DNA from: Bombyx mori
Taxonomy: Eukaryota; Arthropoda; Insecta; Lepidoptera; Bombycidae
NCBI RefSeq assembly: GCF_030269925.1
Contig: NC_085128.1
Coordinates: 12,402,501-12,466,500, forward strand
Direction: 5' to 3'
DNA length: 64,000 bases
Shown here: one piece after another, positions 47,513-56,915 of the stretch
Layout of the letters: each line of letters starts with the position of its first letter
How positions within the stretch are numbered: the stretch's first letter is position 1
Translations under genes and position numbers: made by a program
Notes under the pieces: model-generated
What the model saw: only the letters and a program-made list of their open reading frames with translations
Told to the model about the DNA's origin: nothing
Databases searched by the model: none

Positions 47513-47865
47513 AGGGTACCTCCCGTTCTGCGGGGGGAGAATCCCTCCGTGCGGTCGAGCGATCGGCCGCACGCTGCCCCACCGTTTCTGGGGGGGGCAA
47601 ACTTTGTCAAGACGAAGGGGGCGACGGCACGGGTCGCGTAAGGGACAGAGTTCCCACCGTGCTACTGGAGCGCTGCGACAGCCTGATTTCCCTGCACTCG
47701 GCGCGAAGCTCCGCGAGGGGCGACGCGTCAAGTGGAAGGGAGACTCCGGCGCTGTTCGCCGATAGTGTTCGGCAACGGACTCGGCGGAAGCGGAAGTCGG
47801 CTCGACGGCCGGCGTCCTCCGCTCCGTCTGACTCCTCGGAGGGTGAGCCTGCCAGCGCCAAATAT

Positions 47866-49869
47866 ATGGCGTTGGCGGAAGGGCCGGCGACTGCTGCGGC
47901 GTCGCCCGCCACAGGATTTGACTTTAACAAGCCATCGTCTTGCGGACTGGACGCTGCCTCTTCGGCGCAGTCTAGGGCCGCCTGCCGTGAGGCAAAAAAT
48001 AATAGAAAGCTAGAAGAGATCGAGCGGCTACAGCGATCCCTAACGCTGGTGGGTCCCTCTGACCCCCTCCGATCATGTAAAATAGCCGGAAAAATTGTTG
48101 AGACCATTGCGGCCAAGTCGACTGCAGGCCTCAAGGGCTCAGAAGTGTCGGCCATGAAATCTGCGGCCGCCACACTTGAGGAAAGGCTGCAGGACGTCGT
48201 GGACCGCACCACGACGACGGAGACGGCGGGCTTGCGGCAGGAAGTGGCTCTGCTGCACACCCGCCTCGAACAAGTATCGGCCGAGAATGGCCTGCTTCGG
48301 GCGGAGAACGGTCAGCTCCGCGTCGACATGGCTGAGCTGCGAACAATGGTTGCCGATCTCATCGAGCGGCAACGCGGCTCCGCCCCTGTCCCTCCTCCGC
48401 CCGAAGCAGAAGGCCTCACTGAGGTCGAGGAGCTGAGGCGGCAGCTCCTTATACAGGAGGCGCGCAGCTCCAAAGTGGAGCGGGCGAGACCGCCCCTCGC
48501 CCATGAGGTGAAAGGCAGTGCGCCTGTGCCCGCACCTCGTAGAACAGTGGCCGCTAAAACTTATAGCGGCCCCAAACAGACAGCCACACCTGCGAGGATT
48601 CCCGCCGCGACTGTCTCGCGGTCAGCAGCTTCGGGGGCAACAAGATCTGCCCCCCCAAAGAAACCGGCATCCGCTCCTGCTCCGCTCCAGCCTGCGAAGG
48701 CAGGGCCCGGCAGGAGCCGGACAAAGAAGAAGGGAGGCGTCAACGCCGCCAAACCGGCACCGACTCCCCAGTCCCGCCCGCTGCCCCCGGCCCCGGCCAA
48801 TATGGAAGAGGCCTGGACAACGGTGGTGCGGCGCGGGCCCAAGAAGGTGGCGGCGCCTGCTGCGCCGCGCCCCAAGCCCGTCCCTGCGGCCGCTGCTCCC
48901 CGCCAAGAGGGTCGAGCGGAGCCGAGGGGCCAAAAAAGAAGAGGAGGAGCACGCAGAAAGCCGCGCGCCCCGCGGTCGGCTGCAGTGGTCGTGGAGCTGC
49001 TGCCGGCCGCCAAAGAACGGGGCATCACGTATCACGACGTGATGACCCAGGCGCGCGGCGGCGTAAATGTGGACGCCCTCGGCGTGGAGGGTGGCCTGAA
49101 GGTCCGGCAGACAGCCAACGGGGCCCGCCTGGTAGAATGCCCCGGCGCAAATTCCAGCGCCGCGGCAGAAAAACTGGCGGTCCGTCTGCGGGAAATCCTG
49201 CCGGACCCCGAGGTGGTGCGCATCGCGCGGCCCGTGAAGATGGGAGAAATCAAAATCACGGGCCTCGACGAGTGCGCAACTAAGGAGGAGGTCGCCGCGG
49301 CCATCGCGTCGCAGGGCAACTGCGCCCTCGCCGACGTCAAAGTTGGAGAGCTCCGGGTGACATATTCCGGAACCCGGACGGCGTGGGCGCGTTGCCCGAT
49401 TGCAACGGCGACCCTCCTGGCCACCCCTCCACAGGGGCGGCCTTCCGACAGCCCAGGAAGGCTGCGCGTGGGCTGGGTAGTGGCCCACGTGCAGCTGCAG
49501 GATGCCAGGCCGTGGCGCTGTCTTCGGTGCTTCGGCACCGGCCACGGCCTCGCCAAGTGCCCCTCGACCGTGGACCGCAGCGATCTGTGTTTCCGCTGCG
49601 GCCAACCGGGGCACAAGGCAGCCTCCTGCACCACAGCCGCGCCGCACTGCGTCTTGTGCGACGCGGCTAAAAGGAAGGCCGACCACCGGGCCGGGGGCCC
49701 GGCGTGTAAGTCCGCCCCCTCCTCTACCAAAACGAGGAGGGGCGGCAAGAAAAATAAAAAGAAGGAGAGGCCGGCTGCAATAAGGGCAGCCGGCGAGTCA
49801 GTTCCCGCCGCGGCACCAGACGAGCCGCAGGGCGGGACAGACGAGGGAGCGATGGACGTAGCCCCGTAA
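47866..49869 (+). CDS. ORF1 protein of the R1-clade LINE
   Basis: RNA-binding partner of ORF2, expected to coat the element RNA. The frame is open from before the nested poly(A) (47377) to TAA at 49867-49869. The native start is uncertain: no in-frame ATG lies between the upstream 5' UTR stop and 47866, so the first native ATG (KYMALAEG) is used here. Features in order are a basic N-terminal region, a coiled coil with heptad leucines near 48225-48375 (LLHTRLEQV, LLRAENGQLR), a long Ala/Pro/Arg-rich linker, an RRM-like segment around 48975-49350, and three zinc knuckles at about 49515-49710 (CLRCFGTGHGLAKC, CFRCGQPGHKAASC, then CVLCDAA..H.AGGPAC). A basic tail follows. This layout is standard for R1-clade ORF1. 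The native frame is separated from its 5' UTR by the nested insertion. Confidence 0.85.
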   Translation: MALAEGPATAAASPATGFDFNKPSSCGLDAASSAQSRAACREAKNNRKLEEIERLQRSLTLVGPSDPLRSCKIAGKIVETIAAKSTAGLKGSEVSAMKSAAATLEERLQDVVDRTTTTETAGLRQEVALLHTRLEQVSAENGLLRAENGQLRVDMAELRTMVADLIERQRGSAPVPPPPEAEGLTEVEELRRQLLIQEARSSKVERARPPLAHEVKGSAPVPAPRRTVAAKTYSGPKQTATPARIPAATVSRSAASGATRSAPPKKPASAPAPLQPAKAGPGRSRTKKKGGVNAAKPAPTPQSRPLPPAPANMEEAWTTVVRRGPKKVAAPAAPRPKPVPAAAAPRQEGRAEPRGQKRRGGARRKPRAPRSAAVVVELLPAAKERGITYHDVMTQARGGVNVDALGVEGGLKVRQTANGARLVECPGANSSAAAEKLAVRLREILPDPEVVRIARPVKMGEIKITGLDECATKEEVAAAIASQGNCALADVKVGELRVTYSGTRTAWARCPIATATLLATPPQGRPSDSPGRLRVGWVVAHVQLQDARPWRCLRCFGTGHGLAKCPSTVDRSDLCFRCGQPGHKAASCTTAAPHCVLCDAAKRKADHRAGGPACKSAPSSTKTRRGGKKNKKKERPAAIRAAGESVPAAAPDEPQGGTDEGAMDVAP

Positions 49870-49871
49870 TG
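49867..49871 (+). promoter_or_regulatory. TAATG stop-start overlap between ORF1 and ORF2
   Basis: The ORF1 stop TAA and ORF2 start ATG share an A. The same UAAUG arrangement is known to allow translational coupling (reinitiation) in the Bombyx LINE SART1. Confidence 0.8.
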
Positions 49872-52800
49872 GGTTGCGTCCACCGCTTCCTCCAGTGCAA
49901 TTTGAACCACTCCGCCAGGGCACAGGATCTCCTCGTCCACACCATGGCGGAGTGGTCAATCGACGTCGCTGTCGCTGCGGAGCCGTACTTCGTCCCCACC
50001 GACCAGGACTGCTGGATCGGGGACGTCGACGGCTCCGTGGCCATCGTACTGAGACAGTCCGCGGCGTTACCCCCCTTGGATATGGTGGCCAGGGGACCCG
50101 GGTACGTTGCGGCTAGGATCGACGGGACCGTCGTGATCGGGGCGTACTTTTCTCCGAACAGGAGCCTCGCCGAGTTCGAGCGGTTTCTGGGCGGGCTCGA
50201 GGCGCTTTTGCACCGCCTCGGGTCCCGCCCTGTCATCGTCGCGGGGGACTTCAATGCCAAGTGCACGGCTTGGGGTTCCCCCCGCACGGATGCGAGAGGC
50301 GAGGCCCTTTCGGAGTGGGCGATCGCGACCGGCCTCTGTCTCCTAAACAGAGGCACGGTCGCGACTTGCGTGCGGTGGAACGGGGAATCTCACGTGGACG
50401 TGACGTTCGCGTCCCCGTCCGCCGTGCGCCGCACCCGCGGCTGGCGCGTACTCGAGGGGGCGGAGACGCTCTCGGACCACAGATACGTCCGATTCGAGCT
50501 CTCCGCCTCCTCCTTGTCGTCGTCAGCCGCGGGCGCCCGCGGCGAGGAGGAGCTCCCGCAAGGTGCGCCCCGTTCGTTCCCCAGGTGGGCCTTGAAACGG
50601 ATGAACAAGGAGTTGCTGATGGAGGCGGCCGCTGTTGCTGCGTGGGCGCCAAAACCCGCGCGGCTCGCGGACGTGGATGCGGAGGTCGACTGGTTCCGGG
50701 GCACCATGGCAAACATTTGCGATGCCGCCATGCCCCGGGTCGGCCCCCGAGCACCACGTGGGGGTGCGTTCTGGTGGTCGCCCGAGATCGCAAGACTCCG
50801 CGAGGAGTGCGTGAGGGCGCGCCGCCGGAGCGCACGCCACCGCCGCCGCCGTCGTCGCGACGCTGCGTTCGCGGAGACGGCGGCCCAGCTGCACGCTGAC
50901 TGTCGTCAAAAGCAGACGGCGCTGCAGCTGGCCATCGGCGAGGCCAAGAAGCAGAGCATGAAGACTCTCCTGGAGTCGCTCGACGAAGATCCCTGGGGGC
51001 GCCCATACAAGATGGTTCGCAGGAAACTGCAGCCGTGGGCGCTCCCGGTGACCGAGCGGCTCCAGCCTCGGCAGCTGCGGGAAATAGTTTCTGCGCTTTT
51101 CCCGCCGGCAGCGGGGGGGGACTTTGAGCCCCCCCAGATGGACGCCACGTGGGGCACGCCTCCGCGTCGCCCCAGCGTTCCCGCTGCTGAGGAGCCCCCT
51201 CCCCCTATCACGGGGGCGGAGATCCATGCGGCCGTGTCCAAAATGAGAGCGAAGGACACGGCCCCCGGCCCTGACGGCGTTCACGGCCGGGTCTGGAGCT
51301 TGGCCTTCGAGGCCCTAGGGGACCGGCTCGGGGGGCTTTTCGAAGCGTGCCTCGAGTCGGGACGGTTCCCGTCGAAATGGAAGACGGGCAGACTGGTCCT
51401 TCTGCGGAAGGACGGGCGCCCCGCGGACTCACCCGCGGGCTATCGCCCCATCGTGTTGCTGGACGAAGCGGGCAAGATGCTCGAGAGGATCGTCGCGGCC
51501 CGCATCGTCCGGCACCTGACCGAGACGGGTCCCGATCTTTCGGCGGAGCAATACGGCTTCAGACAGGGCCGCTCGACTATCGACGCAATTCTGCGCGTGC
51601 GGGCCCTCTCCGATGAAGCCGTATCCCGGGGCGGGGTGGCGATGGCGTTATCCTTAGATGTAAAGAACGCCTTCAACACCCTGCCCTGGTCGGTGATCGC
51701 GGGGGCGCTGGAGTATCACGGCGTCCCCGCATACCTCCGCCGACTGATCGGCTCCTATCTCGAGGGCAGGTCGATCCAGTGCATCGGACACGGTGGGGCG
51801 ATGTACCGCTTCCCCGTCGAGCGCGGTGTTCCGCAGGGGTCCGTCCTGGGCCCCCTGCTGTGGAACATCGGCTACGACTGGGTCCTGCGGGGCGTCATTC
51901 GGGGACCCCTCCCCGGGCTGAGCGTAATCTGTTACGCCGACGACACGTTGGTCGTGGCTCCGGGGAGGGACTACCGGGAGTCTGCCCGTCTGGCGTGCGC
52001 AGGCGTGGCACACGTCGTCACTAGGATCCGACGGTTGGGGCTCGAGGTGGCGCTCGACAAAACCCAGGCCCTGATGTTTCACGGGCCGGGACGAGCGCCG
52101 CCTGTGGGTGCCCACCTCGTGATCGGAGGCGTCCGCGTCGGGGTCGGGGTGACCGGTCTTCGGTATCTCGGCCTCGAACTGGACGGTCGGTGGAACTTCC
52201 GCGCTCACTTTGAGAAGTTGGGCCCTCGGCTGATGGCAACGGCCGGCTCTTTGAGCCGGCTCCTTCCAAACGTCGGGGGTCCCGATCAGGTGGCGCGCCG
52301 CCTCTACATGGGGGTGGTGCGGTCGATGGCACTATACGGCGCGCCCGTATGGTGCCACGCCCTGACCCGCCAGAACGTCGCCGCGCTGCGACGTCCGCAG
52401 CGCGCGATCGCGGTCAGGGCGATCCGAGGATACCGCACCGTCTCCTTCGAGGCGGCGTGCTTGCTCGCCGGGGCGCCACCCTGGGACCTGGAGGCGGAGG
52501 CGCTCGCTGCCGATTACCGGTGGCGTAGCGACCTCCGCTCTAGGGGGGAAGGGCGCCCCGGCGAAGGAGTAGTTCGAGCGCGGAGGCTCCAATCTCGGCG
52601 GTCCGTGCTGGAGGCGTGGTCTCGCCGCTTGGCGGACCCGTCGGCCGGCCTCCGAACCGTCGAGGCGGTCCGCCCGGTTCTCGCGGACTGGGTGGGCCGC
52701 GACCGCGGATGCCTCACCTTCCGGCTAACGCAGATGCTTACCGGCCATGGTTGTTTCGGCCGGTACTTGCACAAGATAGCCGGAAGGGAACCGACGGCGC

Positions 52801-53114
52801 AGTGCCACCACTGCGCGGACCGCGACGAGGAAGACACAGCGGAACACACATTGGCGCGTTGCTCTGGATTTGACGAGCAACGCGCCGCCCTCGTCGCGGT
52901 CATAGGAGAGGACCTCTCGCTGCCGCGCGTCGTGGCTACGATGCTCGGCAGCGACGCGTCCTGGAAGGCGATGCTCGACTTCTGCGAGTCCACCATATCA
53001 CAGAAGGAGGCGGCGGAGCGAGAGAGGGAGAGCTCTTCCCTTTCCGCACCGATCCGTCGCCGTCGAGCCGGGGGCCGGAGGCGGGAATACGCCCGTACGT
53101 CCCGGCCCCTGTAG
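49869..53114 (+). CDS. ORF2 of the R1-clade LINE: endonuclease and reverse transcriptase
   Basis: A 1081-residue protein that nicks the target and copies element RNA into it. The N-terminal APE-type endonuclease shows QCNLN (9-13), AEPYF with the catalytic Glu near 37, GDFNAK (126-131) and SDHRYV (202-207), the expected catalytic set. The RT domain covers about residues 430-750 with GYRPIVLLDEAGKMLE, the RSTIDAI motif, ALSLDVKNAFNTLPW, GVPQGSVLGP and YADD near 689-692. A C-terminal CX2CX10HX4C finger lies at 979-998. No stop or frameshift occurs. It starts inside the ORF1 stop codon and so probably depends on coupled translation. With ORF1 it could act on this or sibling RNAs, but the nested insertion may disturb its own transcript. 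Confidence 0.93.
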   Translation: MGCVHRFLQCNLNHSARAQDLLVHTMAEWSIDVAVAAEPYFVPTDQDCWIGDVDGSVAIVLRQSAALPPLDMVARGPGYVAARIDGTVVIGAYFSPNRSLAEFERFLGGLEALLHRLGSRPVIVAGDFNAKCTAWGSPRTDARGEALSEWAIATGLCLLNRGTVATCVRWNGESHVDVTFASPSAVRRTRGWRVLEGAETLSDHRYVRFELSASSLSSSAAGARGEEELPQGAPRSFPRWALKRMNKELLMEAAAVAAWAPKPARLADVDAEVDWFRGTMANICDAAMPRVGPRAPRGGAFWWSPEIARLREECVRARRRSARHRRRRRRDAAFAETAAQLHADCRQKQTALQLAIGEAKKQSMKTLLESLDEDPWGRPYKMVRRKLQPWALPVTERLQPRQLREIVSALFPPAAGGDFEPPQMDATWGTPPRRPSVPAAEEPPPPITGAEIHAAVSKMRAKDTAPGPDGVHGRVWSLAFEALGDRLGGLFEACLESGRFPSKWKTGRLVLLRKDGRPADSPAGYRPIVLLDEAGKMLERIVAARIVRHLTETGPDLSAEQYGFRQGRSTIDAILRVRALSDEAVSRGGVAMALSLDVKNAFNTLPWSVIAGALEYHGVPAYLRRLIGSYLEGRSIQCIGHGGAMYRFPVERGVPQGSVLGPLLWNIGYDWVLRGVIRGPLPGLSVICYADDTLVVAPGRDYRESARLACAGVAHVVTRIRRLGLEVALDKTQALMFHGPGRAPPVGAHLVIGGVRVGVGVTGLRYLGLELDGRWNFRAHFEKLGPRLMATAGSLSRLLPNVGGPDQVARRLYMGVVRSMALYGAPVWCHALTRQNVAALRRPQRAIAVRAIRGYRTVSFEAACLLAGAPPWDLEAEALAADYRWRSDLRSRGEGRPGEGVVRARRLQSRRSVLEAWSRRLADPSAGLRTVEAVRPVLADWVGRDRGCLTFRLTQMLTGHGCFGRYLHKIAGREPTAQCHHCADRDEEDTAEHTLARCSGFDEQRAALVAVIGEDLSLPRVVATMLGSDASWKAMLDFCESTISQKEAAERERESSSLSAPIRRRRAGGRRREYARTSRPL

Positions 53115-53628
53115 GTGGCGGCCTCCCCCCGGTGAAGGTCAAGGGGCGACCTGAGGGGGTGAGGCCGCGCGGCGCGCTACCAGCACTCTAGCGCGCTGCC
53201 GTGGAGTGAATAGAGCGACTGGTCGACGGTGTATCGCGTCCCGACCCGGCAGGCTGGTTCTGGTCCAGCGGGGTATTCCGGGACACCAGCGGCACCGTCT
53301 GGGCGGCCCGACGGGCTGCCGTACCGAGACGGCCGACGTTTCAGAGCCTTCGATTCGCCTCGAAGGCTCCGTCGGCTGGGCGTCCTTGGGGTGAGCCGCG
53401 CCGTCTGGTTGTAGTGTTGACCGCGGTAGCCCCCCTACCTCATCCGGGTTCTGACCTCGGAGGGGATCGGGCGTCGGGTGTAAGAGTGCAGGGGAGTCGT
53501 TTAGTGGGTGGGTCCTAAAATCCTTGGGCCCGCGGTCTGCTCACAACACCATGCAGATCGTTGAGTCTCACATACCCCGCGCGCCCCTTTTGCGCGGGGA
53601 CCTCGTAGGAGGTTCGGCCCTCTACCCG
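53115..53628 (+). other. Structured 3' UTR of the outer LINE
   Basis: It contains stacked hairpins: 53295-53300 with 53327-53332 enclosing a GC-rich stem with GAC loop, then 53332-53338 with 53370-53376 enclosing a perfect 9-bp stem (agccttcga 53345-53353 with tcgaaggct 53360-53368, loop ttcgcc). The structure is conserved in the nested copy. Such 3' structures are the usual recognition element for LINE RT. Confidence 0.7.
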
Positions 53629-53662
53629 AAAAAAAAAAAAGAAAAAAAAAAAAAAAAAAAAA

Positions 53663-53677
53663 GGTTTGTGAGAACTG
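53663..53677. repeat. 15-bp target duplication, right
   Basis: ggtttgtgagaactg, identical to 44058-44072. Confidence 0.95.
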
Positions 53678-55682
53678 AAGGAGGAACTTATACATTTTTT
53701 TATTAAAAAGCCGCAAATTCAACTGCGTCTTTACGCCTGTTATACAACTGACAGGCAATAGGCGGGATGGTAGAACCCATGCGGGAATACCATACATATG
53801 AACACTAAATGTGATGGTTGCAGTGTTCTAGTATAATAATAAGAGAACGGTACTATCTAGTGAAACCATTGATCGCCTTTTAAGACATCCACGAAAAGAG
53901 ATGTGGCGGTGCTATTCTAGATCGACACCACACTCTCAAAAACACGTTCCCGTCTTTTTTTTGCTTTTTTTTTGTTTTTTGCAATAACAATGAAATGTGA
54001 ATCCTAAAACAATTACAAATGATCTGATACGAGCAACAAAACTCCAAAATAAGTCACTAAAAATTAGGTAATCTAATTGCTAACTTTAGCAAAGATTCAA
54101 CTTTCTTTTGTGCATATTACACGTGCCCTACAATACTTATAATATTATTATATTGTTAGCAAATTATGAACAATCATAATGTAAAGCTGCATGAAAAATT
54201 ACTTTACGAACATTTCGATCTTCCTCCAATGTACTAAAAAGCTGAGGCTTAGAACTCATATCTCAAGCTGGGTGACGCTATTTACGTTGTTGATGCCTAT
54301 GGACTCCAGTAATCACTTAACACCAGGTGAACCCTGAGTTCGTCCACGCATCTAAGCAATAAAAACAAATAAGAGTAAAAAATTCTTCCAAATTTTCATC
54401 TATGTGTCATCGGCAAACTACGCGGTATATTCAGCTACTAAATAGTACTAATAACCACATGACACCGTTTGGCATCTTCATTAGTACGGATGAGCATCGT
54501 GTTCGTCACAGGAGACCGTGATCGAGTGTAATGCGACATCTAAATCCCAAATTGGCACTTCGGAGAGCAATAAAATCTGCGTCGGGAGCAATGCGACTTG
54601 ATAAAAACTGAATCTAATAAAATATTTCATGTAATGGTAAGGTCTATATATCATGTTTACTGGCCACATAAATCTTTGCTCCAATTCCGACGAATAGCTA
54701 GCAGATTACGAGTAAATTTTTTTGAACCTTCCAATTTTGTTTGTGTTTCGTCTAAAATAAAAAGGTCTAGGCTTTTTCACAGAACATTAGCTTAGATTCG
54801 CATCTTTCTTCAATAGCGCTCCTCATGTCTGAGGTTCGTGACCACATCCATCAACCAGTTTTATCCTCACAATGTTGTTGTTCCTGATCACGATCTCCTC
54901 CTGTCTTCGGCTACTTTGAGAGCATCGTCTGACCATCGGTAACGATGCGACCCTGGTTAGACTAACGCATTTTGGATGTAAATTGACGGCACCCAATGCA
55001 TCCCATTACATGGTATTCTTGCAAAATCACTGCATGGAATTATGGAAATTAAATTAGATATTAGGATTAGAAACTATCATGGGTCGAAACTCGCCAACTA
55101 TGCAATTCGACATGTTAATAAAAAATAGAAAAAACTAAGCTTGGATCCCATTAAACTGCAGTGATGGTATCCATCTGTCTATCCAATGTCCAGTCAAGTT
55201 ACTGGCGATCTATAGGAATATTCCGGTCTATTAAACGACAGATACTATGAAAATTACAATTTCCCATTTTAATTTTCATCATAAAAACTTCAACTTATCC
55301 GTTAGAACCCCTCCAACTTGAATTAAGGCTTCAATATCAGATCATCGCACTAAACATTAAATATGTATTACCTATGAGTGTGGCTGACTGAAACTTCGAA
55401 CTCCTCAACAAACCTGCTAGTACACGGGTATCGCAGCCTATAAATTATTAGGTGAGGTAGTTCAAGTTACCGAATATACGACGATATAACCAGAGAGTAT
55501 TACGTGTTAAACAGGATACCTATATTATACGCAATACTCAGACATAGTATAGAAAGTTTAAAACCAAGCTGTCTATCATAAATACGTGAATAGGTTATTC
55601 ACTCAAAAGCCTTTCTTATTTCAATCATTATCAAGAACAAACGTCAACATTTTCCTATTTTTAGTGCATTTCACAGCACTGG
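53678..55682. other. AT-rich spacer with a Bm1 fragment
   Basis: A decayed minus-strand Bm1 scrap lies at 53750-53790. A plus-strand 5'-truncated Bm1 occupies 54249-54367 ('cttagaactcatatctcaag' to 'aagcaataaaaaca'). Otherwise no gene is seen. Confidence 0.5.
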
Positions 55683-55921
55683 TGGCAGGGCCTCTTATGA
55701 GTGTGCACGGATAGGTACCACCACCTTGCCTATTTCTGCCGTGAAGCAGTAATGCGTTTCGTTTTGAAGGGTGCGGCAGCCGTTGTAACTATACTGAGAC
55801 CTTAGAACTTATATCTCAAGGTGGGTGGCGAATTTAGGTTATAGATGTCTATGGGCTCATGTAACCACTTAACACCAAGTGGGCTGTGAGCTCGTCCACC
55901 CATCTAAGCAATAAAAAAAAA
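55683..55921 (+). repeat. Bm1 SINE, headless
   Basis: Runs from 'actggtggcagggcctctta' (55679) to 'aagcaataaaaaaaaac'. Well preserved. Confidence 0.85.
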
Positions 55922-56527
55922 CTTGGATATAATTAATAATTAATTTTGAAATCTGCACCAAAAATTCTAAATTCAATTGAAGACCCTTGAAAAATATCCA
56001 TCCATTTTCATTCCAACGACATACCAAAAGAGACATTTAAAAATTCCAGATAAACAAATTCCACTTTGCATTTCACTGGCAAAATCTGCTGGCAATGCAA
56101 CACAAACCGGTTTTATTGGCCAAATTAACGTGACGATGCACTCGAACGCTGCACTATGCCGCCTACGTGAAATCAGAGCCGGGATATTCATTACGCGATA
56201 TTTTCTACCCCAAGAGAAAGTCGCAATGAAGCGTGCGTAGAGGAAAAAAACGGCGAACTTCGTTTCACAAACAAAGCGAGCGCCTGAAAGGGGCCCGTGA
56301 AAAAACATTTTCATTGTGTCTGCGAGTCCCTCGATTTTTAATCTACCCCCGCGTCCTTCTGTAAGTTTATTGTAACCTTAACGGCACGGTTGACTGGTAT
56401 GAAGCCAGCGTTTGTCATTGACAGCATTCAATTCAAATTGACTACATGAATATTAACCTCCGTGACCATGGAAACTGCAAAGCAATCGAAACGTCGGTAG
56501 TGATATAATGACAGTTAAAAAAAACGT
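55922..56527. other. Repeat-free block of mixed composition
   Basis: 56000-56330 has higher GC and complexity than its surroundings, with overlapping open frames on both strands (55977-56240 plus, 55973-56314 minus). No family motif or splice structure is recognised. It could be a conserved non-coding block. Confidence 0.35.
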
Positions 56528-56915
56528 GTGGCACTCGGGAACTGCCGCGGTAAAGCTCTTAAATTTTTTTATCAACTTATGCAATTATAATTAGACAATG
56601 ATAATTTAATATTAAAACTATCATAAAACAAGACCACGCTATATTAAACATTAATAAAAGCAAAACCTTAACTGTCCCCTTCACTCTCATAAGCTAGACC
56701 GCGCGAGAGAGAGATGGGCAGACTTTTCATGATGCGCATGCAGTGTGACGTCACGCCACGCACTTATTCACAAACACTACACAAGCGCAACGTGTGAATG
56801 TGTTGAGCGCGAGCTACATGGTAGGCGGAGTGAGGGGTGTAAGGTTTTTTTCGTTACGGAATTTCATGATTCGGTCGCCGTGCTCAAGGCCCGCGATAAA
56901 AGCTATGCAATAGCT
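56528..56915 (+). repeat. ~360-bp dispersed repeat, copy 3 (inverted)
   Basis: Opposite orientation to copies 1 and 2. Begins 'gtggcactcgggaactgccg' and ends 'aagctatgcaatagct' followed by an A-rich run, which suggests a retroposed element whose 3' end is on this side. Confidence 0.75.

Larger units (their letters stand above)
44073..53662 (+). mobile_element. Full-length R1-clade LINE carrying a nested sibling
   Basis: Outer element: 5' UTR from 44073, interrupted at 44958-47510 by a related copy, then ORF1, ORF2, 3' UTR and poly(A) (53629-53662, one G). It is flanked by a perfect 15-bp target duplication. Without the nested copy its length is about 7.0 kb. The family is R1-clade by its APE-type endonuclease, three-knuckle ORF1 and TAATG ORF junction. 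The flanks are neither 28S rDNA nor telomeric TTAGG, so it is not a site-specific R1, TRAS or SART insertion here. Very GC-rich against AT-rich flanks. Confidence 0.9.

Noticed and set aside
44944..51125. First LINE copy read as an internally deleted tandem duplicate of the second
   Set aside because: The 14-bp word right after the nested poly(A) equals the word before the nested 5' end, which fits a target duplication better. A deletion model needs a coincident break at the same word.
45507..52996. Many long open frames on both strands of the GC-rich LINE
   Set aside because: They are shadows caused by high GC content; only the ORF1 and ORF2 frames carry family motifs.
44073..53662. Assembly artefact from collapsing or duplicating one LINE
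   Set aside because: The two RT regions differ at about 10 of 658 residues and the poly(A) tails differ in length and composition, so they are separate copies.
44073..53662. Site-specific R1, TRAS or SART insertion
   Set aside because: Neither 28S rDNA nor TTAGG repeats flank the element; the target is AT-rich DNA beside an old SINE.
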